The position numbers and the translations under genes were made by a program. Positions 9,344 to 15,817 of a stretch of DNA of 61,229 nt are shown one piece after another. The stretch's first letter is position 1, and every line of letters starts with the position of its first letter. The notes beneath the pieces were generated by a model. That model saw only the letters and a program-made list of their open reading frames with translations, was not told the origin of the DNA and did no database searches. The stretch spans positions 1-61,229 of the forward strand of contig VXOF01000045.1 in NCBI GenBank assembly GCA_009840285.1. Reading direction: 5' to 3'. Source of the DNA: Nitrospira sp. SB0662_bin_26. GTDB taxonomy: Bacteria; Nitrospirota; Nitrospiria; Nitrospirales; UBA8639.

Positions 9344-10423
9344 CTATTCGTCGGTATGCGCGGTGGGGTTGATCTGCCACATGCTCCAATCCACGGCTTC
9401 CCTGAGTTCCTGCATGAGTGGATCGTCTGAACGGGCAGTCCATACCTTCAGGGCGAACCGTTCAAGCGGTTCGAGTGACCGCAGGTCCGGCGTTTTCCCG
9501 ATGGCTCTGACGATTTCCGTTTGAACGCGAAGATGAACGTCAGGCGCCTCCATCTTGGCTAGCAGAGGCGGCAGGATTTCGATGTTGCCGCTGTGCGCTC
9601 CAATTTCCCCGAGCGCTTGCGCGGCGGCGGCTTGGATATCCACTAATGGATCGGCCAAGAGGTCCATGAGAGTCGGAATGGCCGGTTCGCCCATGAACCC
9701 CAAGGCGACCGTGGCCGGGACGGCGAAGTCGGCCTGGGTTCGGATTTGTTGCAGGGCCTGCAGCATGGTGTCTCCCGGCACGTGACCGGCGAGCGAGAGG
9801 ATTTTGAGCTTGACGGCCTTGTCGGTTTGGGGATCGGTCAAAAGGGAAGAAAGCCGCTTGGCCTGTTTCCATTCCGCTGCCAGATCAAGCGGGAAGTCAC
9901 TGTCCCGCAAGGCCTGGCCGAGGTGCTTCAACGCGAATTGGCCTGCGTCGCCGTGCCCGTTGGCCCGTGACGCCTCCCACGCATTGTCGAAAGTGGTCCG
10001 GACCTCATACTGCCAGGGTCCCTTCCGGCCGTCGAAGAAGTAGCTCAACTGGCAGGCCGGTCCTTTCCAATTGCGGGACGGCGCCCCCGGCTGCTGCATC
10101 TCTCCATCGGATTTCCTGACTCCCCCCCACGGCTTTCGCTCATCGCACCTCACCTTCAGCACGACGTCATGCGGCTCATTCCCGGCAGTGACGACGGCGA
10201 ACCCGGTTGCGGTCAGCCGGTCGGACACCGCCTTCTGGATCAGGATCGGATCGACCATCCCCTTTTCCGTCAGCGTGACCGTTTTGGCGAAAATTGTCCG
10301 GACTCGTTGAAGCTGCGCCTTCTGCTGCGCGTTAAAAAGAATCCGCTCGGCGGAGACGGGTTGCGGAACGTAACAGATTCCTAACAGGACGAGACTGATA
10401 AGACAGGATAATGGAATACGCAT
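9344..10423 (-). CDS. Secreted HEAT-repeat protein
   Basis: A 359-residue protein with an N-terminal signal peptide (residues about 1-25, LVLLGICYVPQPVSA). An N-terminal domain of about 150 residues carries two Cys (VRCDERKPW and GPACQLSYFFDG). From about residue 190 on there are alpha-helical HEAT-type repeats, for example AVPATVALGFMGEPAIPTLM and DIQAAAAQALGEIGAHSGNI, which usually act as protein-protein scaffolds. It is the last gene of the minus-strand run comF-mraZ-rusA-HEAT, 89 bp after rusA. Binding partner unknown. The N-terminal domain is not recognised. Confidence 0.75.
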   Translation of the reverse strand: MRIPLSCLISLVLLGICYVPQPVSAERILFNAQQKAQLQRVRTIFAKTVTLTEKGMVDPILIQKAVSDRLTATGFAVVTAGNEPHDVVLKVRCDERKPWGGVRKSDGEMQQPGAPSRNWKGPACQLSYFFDGRKGPWQYEVRTTFDNAWEASRANGHGDAGQFALKHLGQALRDSDFPLDLAAEWKQAKRLSSLLTDPQTDKAVKLKILSLAGHVPGDTMLQALQQIRTQADFAVPATVALGFMGEPAIPTLMDLLADPLVDIQAAAAQALGEIGAHSGNIEILPPLLAKMEAPDVHLRVQTEIVRAIGKTPDLRSLEPLERFALKVWTARSDDPLMQELREAVDWSMWQINPTAHTDE

Positions 10424-10512
10424 GCCCGGTATGCTCCGTTTTGAGGTTCAGGACGAACAATTCTGCATACCAAGGAGAATCGACGAAAAGCAAGGGAACG
10501 CTTCGAGGGGGA

Positions 10513-11178
10513 TTACCGCTTGCGGCTTCGAGGTTGAGCTTTGCGAAGAGATTTGACCAGGACTTGCTCAGAGCGCTTGGAGGCTTTGCGAATCCCGGGG
10601 CTCAAGGGACGCGCCAGTTCCAGGATGCATTCAAGTCGGGGGTTGTCCCGGTCCAGAGTCTTATACAGGTGAATTTCCATGATCCGATTGTCATTGAGGT
10701 TCATGGCTTCACAGAGGGCGTCTTGAGCGATTTTCAGCCCCCCATCGATATCCCGTCGTAACAGTGTCGGAAAGTAAAAATGGATGGTTAGTGTCAGGAA
10801 GTGTTCCTGGACCTTCTGCAAGAAAGCGGTCCATTCGGATGAAGATGGGGCCGTCATGAGCAATTGGCCGACCGTGACCTTGTAGCGACGCCCTGTTGCC
10901 GACAACACGCGGCGTCCGTTGACCGTGGCATATTGCCGGTTGATGCTCGGGGGAAGGGGCAGGGTGAGCGAAAGGGCGTTGCCGGTCAGGGAGAAACGCG
11001 TGGCCTGCAAGACGGCTTCGGCGGAAAGACGCGGCCATCCGGGTTTCTTGCGGGATCGTGAGAAAGCGTTAATGGCCGTGTCTCGTAAGAGATGGACGTT
11101 GGAGACGCCAACCGGGCCACCTCTGCCGTTTCTTAACACGTATTGAGGCAGGTCAATCGGTCGATCCGATGGAGGCAC
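10513..11178 (-). CDS. RusA-family Holliday-junction resolvase
   Basis: RusA proteins are small Mg2+-dependent endonucleases that cut four-way junctions. In this 221-residue protein the RusA fold begins near residue 66, with LSLTLPLPPSINRQY as the first strand. The catalytic set is visible: D143 and D145 with K149 in RRDIDGGLK (the DxDxxxK pattern of E. coli D70/D72/K76), and an acidic residue, D163, in LNDNRIMEI at the place of D91. About 65 N-terminal residues of unknown function precede the domain. The start is the GTG at 11178, with no clear ribosome binding site; the frame stays open upstream to a TAG near 11240 without a better start. RusA is usually prophage-borne, but no phage genes are nearby. 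A basic C-terminal tail follows. Confidence 0.8.
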   Translation of the reverse strand: MPPSDRPIDLPQYVLRNGRGGPVGVSNVHLLRDTAINAFSRSRKKPGWPRLSAEAVLQATRFSLTGNALSLTLPLPPSINRQYATVNGRRVLSATGRRYKVTVGQLLMTAPSSSEWTAFLQKVQEHFLTLTIHFYFPTLLRRDIDGGLKIAQDALCEAMNLNDNRIMEIHLYKTLDRDNPRLECILELARPLSPGIRKASKRSEQVLVKSLRKAQPRSRKR

Positions 11179-11254
11179 GGGTTTGGTTCGTAGGGTGTGT
11201 AAAGAAATGCCAACGGGCGTTTGGAATATGTGGATGCCGGTGGCCTAAGGTTCT

Positions 11255-11689
11255 CTAAAGCAGGTCGAGCATTTTGCCAAGGTTTTCTTCCAATTGCTCA
11301 TCATGCTGCATGAGATAGCGACGCCATTCGGAAGGATTCCAGATTTCCAACCGGTGAAACATGCCCACGACCACGATTTCCAGGTCGTCTTCAAGCGGGA
11401 TGACTTTTCTCAGCCGTCCGGGGATGAGGACCCGGCCCGTCTTGTCGATTTCAGAAGACGCGGCTTCAGCCACGACGTAGTGCATGAAGAGCCGGCTTTG
11501 ATCCTCGTCAAACGATTCTTTGACGCGCGCAAGGACTTTTTCCCACTCTTGCACCGAATAGGCGGACAACGGAAGATCCTGCCCCTTGACGAAAATTACG
11601 CGGTCTCCCTCGACCTGCTCGCGCAAAGGAGTCGGGAAAATGAAGCGACCTTTTTCGTCGAGTTTACAGTGATACTGTCCGGCAAACAT
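11255..11689 (-). CDS. mraZ: MraZ, cell-division cluster transcription regulator
   Basis: DNA-binding regulator with two SpoVT/AbrB-like half domains. The start is the ATG at 11689, preceded by GGAGG 9 nt upstream; MFAGQYHCKLDEKGRFIFP is the canonical N-terminus. Length 144 residues. The second repeat carries SEIDKTGRVLIPGRLRKVI at about residues 79-97. In most bacteria mraZ heads the dcw cluster (rsmH, ftsL, ftsI and so on). Here it is followed by a RusA-type nuclease, so it is detached from that operon. A candidate promoter is at 11748-11776. Confidence 0.93.
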   Translation of the reverse strand: MFAGQYHCKLDEKGRFIFPTPLREQVEGDRVIFVKGQDLPLSAYSVQEWEKVLARVKESFDEDQSRLFMHYVVAEAASSEIDKTGRVLIPGRLRKVIPLEDDLEIVVVGMFHRLEIWNPSEWRRYLMQHDEQLEENLGKMLDLL

Positions 11690-11747
11690 GATATTTTTCC
11701 TCCACAGAGGCCACGGATCCGAGCCAAGCATCTATACTCAGGTATTT

Positions 11748-11776
11748 AGACTAGATAAAACCATCTACAAAGTCAA
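11748..11776 (-). promoter_or_regulatory. Candidate promoter of mraZ
   Basis: On the minus strand TTGACT (11776-11771), 17 nt, TAGTCT (11753-11748), 58 bp before the mraZ start. The -10 box is weak (3/6), and no clustered TGGG-type MraZ boxes are seen. Confidence 0.35.
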
Positions 11777-11798
11777 GAGGTTCATTTCTCGCGGCTCA

Positions 11799-12572
11799 CT
11801 ATTCATGGGCGTTCATCCTGGCCAGGGTCTGAACGTAGACGGCCTCCGCGCCGGCTTTTCTGAGCGCCTTGGCGCATTCATTGACCGTCGTACCCGTGGT
11901 GAATACGTCATCCACGAGCAGCGTGGTTTTTCCCTCGACCGCGGAAGGGGTCGCCACGGCAAAGCATCTTCGAAGATTCTTGAGCCGCTCCCTTCGCGTG
12001 AGGGACGTTTGGGGCGTGGTAGGCTTTGTCCGCCTGAGCACGTCGATGAGAACGGGAAGATTCCATTGTCGGCCCAAGTGGTGGGCCAACAGGAGCGCCT
12101 GATTATATTCCCGTTCCCGCAGGCGGTCGGGGTGCAACGGGACGGCGATCAGGACATCGACGTTCGTGGGGGCAGGGTGGGTTTGGGCGATCAGTCCGGC
12201 CAGGGCCGGGGCCAACTGAGTCTTGCCCCGGTACTTCAAGAGCCCGATGGCTTCCTTCAAGGGAGATTGGTAGGCATAGGGCGTCCAGACCCGGTGATAG
12301 GCCGGCGGGTGTTTTCGACACGGGCCGCACAGATGTTCGGGACTATGAGCCAGCGCATGCGGAGAAGGAAAGGGTTGCGCACAGCGAGGGCAGCTCGGCG
12401 AACGGATGGGCTCAATCCGGTTCCAGCAGCGTTGGCAAAAAAAGGGAACAGGGTCCTCCTCCAGGGCATTGTCGCACGTCCGGCAATTCATGGGAAACAC
12501 CATGTGGAGGAATCGGCGAAGCAATCGGGCGGTCATGTTTTTCCCGGTCCGGGACGTGAGCGGCAATCTCAC
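11799..12572 (-). CDS. comF: ComF-family phosphoribosyltransferase-like protein
   Basis: ComF proteins combine an N-terminal zinc finger with a type I phosphoribosyltransferase fold and are linked to DNA uptake and single-strand DNA handling. Four Cys pairs are visible in the first 90 residues (CRTC, FCQRC, SCPRC, CGPC). The PRPP loop LLVDDVFTTGTTV lies at about 219-231. I favour the GTG at 12572 because GGAGG (12582-12578) overlaps the alternative GTG at 12578 but lies 5 nt before this one. Length 257 residues. It is divergent from the ABC ATPase gene and upstream of mraZ, with 109 bp between them. Confidence 0.88.
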   Translation of the reverse strand: MRLPLTSRTGKNMTARLLRRFLHMVFPMNCRTCDNALEEDPVPFFCQRCWNRIEPIRSPSCPRCAQPFPSPHALAHSPEHLCGPCRKHPPAYHRVWTPYAYQSPLKEAIGLLKYRGKTQLAPALAGLIAQTHPAPTNVDVLIAVPLHPDRLREREYNQALLLAHHLGRQWNLPVLIDVLRRTKPTTPQTSLTRRERLKNLRRCFAVATPSAVEGKTTLLVDDVFTTGTTVNECAKALRKAGAEAVYVQTLARMNAHE

Positions 12573-12694
12573 GATCACCTCCGATGTTCCGCACGTCCCG
12601 TCAGCTCGTGTTGTTGGACGTTTCCATCATGTGCTATACGGAATCGTGATGGCAAGGCCGCCGTCACGCGCTCGCAACGTCGAAAGAGGTATCG

Positions 12695-13390
12695 GTGTCT
12701 ACGATCACCTTGGATCGCGTCTGCAAAGTCTATGAACGGGGCAGCGTCACGGTCTCCGTGCTTCGGGACGCGGACCTTCACGTTGCCTCCGGAGAATTTT
12801 GTGTGATCATGGGCCCGAGTGGAAGCGGGAAAAGCACGCTTCTGAACCTGGTTGCGGGTCTCGATACCGTGACTTCCGGGGCCATTCGTCTCGATGACCA
12901 GCCCACGCACGGGTTTTCCGATGCGGAATGGACCCGGTATCGACGGGAGATGATCGGCATGGTCTTTCAGGCATTCCATCTGGTTCCCGGGTTGACAGCC
13001 GCCGAAAACGTCGGGTTGCCCTTACGGCTCCAGAAGACGTCGTCGACGGTCATTCGAGAACGCGTGGCAGAGACGCTCGAGCGGGTGGGGGTTTCCCACC
13101 GGGCCGGGCATCGGCCCTGGGAATTATCCGGTGGAGAACAACAACGCGTGGCCTTAGCCCGCGCTCTTGTTCATAGCCCGCGCATCCTGCTGGCGGACGA
13201 ACCCACGGGCAATCTCGACTCCCGGACCGCCAAAGAGATCGTGGCGCTGATCCGGCGCGTGTCCAAGGAAGCCTCCCAGACCGTGGTTTTCGTTACGCAC
13301 TCGGAATCCGCCGCACGGGTCGGGGATCACGTGTACGAACTGGAAGGCGGACAAGTGTATCCGGTGTCCCATGTCCCCGGAACGACCTGA
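12695..13390 (+). CDS. ABC transporter ATPase, LolD/MacB (MJ0796) type
   Basis: 231-residue ATP-binding subunit starting at GTG. Walker A is GPSGSGKST (about 36-44), the signature LSGGEQQRVALARAL (about 146-160) and Walker B ILLADEPTGNLDS (about 168-180), followed by VVFVTHS with the switch His. This class energises FtsX/MacB-fold permeases that move lipoproteins, peptides or drugs outwards. The only such permease nearby on the same strand is the 876-residue protein at 15818-18448, separated by pyrD, a cation exporter and a minus-strand regulator; pairing is inferred. The stop codon is immediately followed by pyrD. Confidence 0.9.
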   Translation: MSTITLDRVCKVYERGSVTVSVLRDADLHVASGEFCVIMGPSGSGKSTLLNLVAGLDTVTSGAIRLDDQPTHGFSDAEWTRYRREMIGMVFQAFHLVPGLTAAENVGLPLRLQKTSSTVIRERVAETLERVGVSHRAGHRPWELSGGEQQRVALARALVHSPRILLADEPTGNLDSRTAKEIVALIRRVSKEASQTVVFVTHSESAARVGDHVYELEGGQVYPVSHVPGTT

Positions 13391-13391
13391 G

Positions 13392-14318
13392 ATGGATCTT
13401 TCGACCACGATTGCCAACGTCCGTTTTTCAACCTGCCTGATGAATGCCTCGGGGGCCTTGTGCGTCACCCGGGAAGAACTGGAAGCCTTGGGCCGGAGCC
13501 GGAGCGGGGCGATCGTGACCAAGTCCATGACGCCGGCGTTCCGGCAGGGCAACCCGGAGCCCCGGTATTACAGTTTTCCCGGGGGCTCCATCAATTCCAT
13601 GGGGCTGCCCAATCTTGGCTATCCGGCCTACGCCACCATTATTCCAATCCTTCGGCAGTTCGGGAAACCCATTATTGCAAGCGTTGCCGGTCTTAGCCCC
13701 CCTGATTTTCTCGAAGCGGCCCGGGCGATCACGGCCGCTTCGCCCGATCTCATCGAAGTCAACCTCTCATGTCCGAATATTCCGGGAAAACCGCAGATCG
13801 GCTATGACGTGGAGGCCTCCCGCGCGTTACTCCTGGAATTGAAGGACATCGTCACCGTGCCGATTGGCGTCAAGCTGCCTCCGTATTTCGATCCGGTGCA
13901 CCATGAGTCCGCGGCCCGGATGTTGCAGGACGTCGGAGTCGATTTTCTGTCGCTCATCAATTCCGTGGGCAACGGGTTGGTGGTCGACCCGGACGAGGAA
14001 CGCGTGGTCATCAAGCCCAAAGGCGGGTTCGGCGGCCTGGGCGGCGCGATAATCAAACCCGTGGCCTTGGCCAACGTGCGGGCCTTCTGGAAGTTATTTG
14101 ATGGCCGGATGCCCATTATCGGGACCGGGGGGATCGTCTCGGGCGCGGACGTATTCGAACATATTTTATGCGGAGCGTCCGCCGTGCAAATCGGAACGGC
14201 CCTCGTTGACGAGGGGGTCGGCGTGTTTGAACGCTTGGAAAAGGAACTCGGCGAACTCTTGCAACGGAAAGGCTACGCCTCGCTCATGGACTGTCGCGGA
14301 GCGTTACAGGAACTCTGA
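13392..14318 (+). CDS. pyrD: Dihydroorotate dehydrogenase, class 1 (1A-like)
   Basis: Oxidises dihydroorotate to orotate in pyrimidine synthesis; class 1 enzymes are cytosolic FMN proteins. The 308-residue frame from the ATG at 13392 gives MDLSTTIANVRFSTCLMNAS, the standard N-terminus. An upstream ATG at 13371 would overlap the ABC ATPase gene. FMN-binding IVTKSMTP and the active-site loop NLSCPNIPGKPQ with catalytic Cys127 are visible. Cys rather than Ser marks class 1, and the GKPQ context matches the fumarate-linked 1A group. GTGGI and SAVQIGTALV bind phosphate near the end. No PyrK electron-transfer subunit is adjacent. Confidence 0.92.
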   Translation: MDLSTTIANVRFSTCLMNASGALCVTREELEALGRSRSGAIVTKSMTPAFRQGNPEPRYYSFPGGSINSMGLPNLGYPAYATIIPILRQFGKPIIASVAGLSPPDFLEAARAITAASPDLIEVNLSCPNIPGKPQIGYDVEASRALLLELKDIVTVPIGVKLPPYFDPVHHESAARMLQDVGVDFLSLINSVGNGLVVDPDEERVVIKPKGGFGGLGGAIIKPVALANVRAFWKLFDGRMPIIGTGGIVSGADVFEHILCGASAVQIGTALVDEGVGVFERLEKELGELLQRKGYASLMDCRGALQEL

Positions 14319-14342
14319 TGCGGTTTCGGGAAAGACGGAAAC

Positions 14343-15308
14343 ATGCACGGCGACGACGTCCAGCCCTGGCAACATAGCCATACGTTCGGACAGGACCTGA
14401 AGCGTCCGGGGGAGCGGCGGACGCTGATCGTCATTGCCGTCACCGGCACGATGATGGTCGTGGAGATCATCGCGGGCGTCCTGACGGGATCCATGGCGTT
14501 ATTGGCCGACGGCCTGCACATGGCGTCGCACGCCGGCGCTCTTAGCCTCAATGCCTTCGCGTACGTCTATGCGCGACGTCACGCATACGACGAGGAGTTC
14601 AGTTTCGGTGCCGGCAAGGTCAACGCCCTGGGCGGGTTCACCGGTGCGGTGCTGCTGGCTCTGTTCGCCCTCCTGATGGCCTGGGAGAGTGTGAGCCGGC
14701 TTCTGCACCCGGTGCCGATCATCGTCGATCAAGCCATTCTCGTGGCCGTTCTCGGGTTGGTGGTCAACGGAGCCAGTGTCTTCATTCTCCGGGTGGACGA
14801 CCATCAGGATCACCACAACCCGGACGGCTCCCACCACGCGCACCACCATGACCACAACCTGAAGGCCGCCTATCTGCACGTGCTGGCGGATGCGCTCACG
14901 TCTCTTCTGGCAATCGTGGCTTTGCTCTGCGCGAAGTACCTGGGTTCGACTTGGATGGATCCGGTGGTGGGCATTATCGGCGCCATCCTCGTGTCCAGCT
15001 GGTCGTTCGGCCTGCTGCGCACCACCAGCGGAATTCTGCTCGACAAACAGGGGCCGGAAAGCATCCGGGACAAAATCAGGAACAGTATCGAACAGGATGA
15101 AGACAGCAAAGTCACCGACCTTCATCTATGGTCTATCGGTCCGAATATCTATTCCGTGGTGATCGCTATTGTGGCTCCCGATCCCGCAACCCCCGTGCAA
15201 TACAAGGAGCGCATTCCCAAGAATCTCGGGCTTGTCCATATCGCCATCGAGGTTCATGCATGCCCGTCAGGCGGTTGGATGGAAGGAAGTGAATCCAGGA
15301 ACCCCTGA
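14343..15308 (+). CDS. dmeF: Cation diffusion facilitator, DmeF-like Co/Ni efflux
   Basis: Inner-membrane proton-driven exporter of divalent metals. The 321-residue protein has the N-terminal WQHSHTFGQD typical of DmeF-like members. Six hydrophobic spans are visible, with metal-site motifs LLADGLHMASHA (helix 2, about 54-65) and HVLADALTSL (helix 5, about 179-188). Between helices 4 and 5 is a His-rich loop (DDHQDHHNPDGSHHAHHHDH, about 155-174). The short cytoplasmic C-terminal domain ends HIAIEVHAC plus about 15 residues. Its last codons and stop lie within a 142-bp inverted-repeat element. Substrate (Co, Ni, Zn) cannot be settled from sequence. Confidence 0.85.
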   Translation: MHGDDVQPWQHSHTFGQDLKRPGERRTLIVIAVTGTMMVVEIIAGVLTGSMALLADGLHMASHAGALSLNAFAYVYARRHAYDEEFSFGAGKVNALGGFTGAVLLALFALLMAWESVSRLLHPVPIIVDQAILVAVLGLVVNGASVFILRVDDHQDHHNPDGSHHAHHHDHNLKAAYLHVLADALTSLLAIVALLCAKYLGSTWMDPVVGIIGAILVSSWSFGLLRTTSGILLDKQGPESIRDKIRNSIEQDEDSKVTDLHLWSIGPNIYSVVIAIVAPDPATPVQYKERIPKNLGLVHIAIEVHACPSGGWMEGSESRNP

Positions 15309-15439
15309 TTTATTGTGATAGCGGGATGCAGGGCAAGGCGTCCCGGAGCGAAACCCGAGGCTTATCAGAGAGATAGGTGAGGGTTGAGCGAGGACACAAC
15401 GCAGCCATACGCCCGATAGTGCAATAAATCAGAGGTTCC
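15298..15439. mobile_element. 142-bp element with 18-bp terminal inverted repeats (MITE-like)
   Basis: The left end 15298-15315 (GGAACCCCTGATTTATTG) and the right end 15422-15439 are inverted copies differing at one base. Weaker matching continues inward (TATCGGG versus TAGCGGG). The 106-bp core encodes nothing. The left end supplies the stop codon of the dmeF gene and the right end abuts the stop codon of the LuxR-type gene, so the element sits exactly between two convergent genes. No clear target-site duplication. It may also act as a bidirectional terminator. Confidence 0.7.
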
Positions 15440-15440
15440 C

Positions 15441-15731
15441 TCAGTGGGCTTTGCCGGTGGGGATAGTATTCTTCGTGATAAGCCGTAGGGTCATGGCTTG
15501 CCGGAGAAGTTGGGCCACGTTTCGCACGCGGAGTCGTCGCATCAGATTAAACCGGTGGACTTCAACCGTCCGGACGCTGATGTTCAGTTGTTCGCCGATT
15601 TCCCGATTCGTGTGACCTTGGGCCACGAGACGAAGTATTTCCTTTTGCCGGGCAGTCAGCGAAAGCACTTCGCCGGATTTTTCCTTGGAATGGTTCTTGC
15701 TCTCTCGAGAAGCCGATTTGACTTTGGCCAT
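15441..15731 (-). CDS. LuxR/GerE-type HTH protein, DNA-binding domain only
   Basis: A 96-residue protein with a basic N-terminal tail (about 22 residues, KSASRESKNHSKEKSG) followed by a full LuxR-type helix-turn-helix: LTARQKEILRLVAQGHTNRE, IGEQLNISVRTVEVHR, NLMRRLRVRNVAQLLRQAM. There is no receiver or ligand-binding domain, so it resembles single-domain GerE-like regulators. It is divergent from the FtsX permease gene, and a direct repeat AGTTCTTAT (two copies between about 15760 and 15780) lies in the shared upstream region. Control of that permease is a reasonable but unproven guess. Confidence 0.88.
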   Translation of the reverse strand: MAKVKSASRESKNHSKEKSGEVLSLTARQKEILRLVAQGHTNREIGEQLNISVRTVEVHRFNLMRRLRVRNVAQLLRQAMTLRLITKNTIPTGKAH

Positions 15732-15817
15732 AAGAGACTCGCGCGTGCTTTTTGACGGAAGTTCTTATTTGGAGTTCTTATACGTTACCACAACTGGATT
15801 TTAGGAGACAACATTTT

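Noticed and set aside
10513-11178. Prophage remnant around the RusA gene
   Set aside because: No integrase, capsid, lysis or antitermination genes nearby, no att-like repeat at the tRNA-Arg, and neighbours are housekeeping-type.
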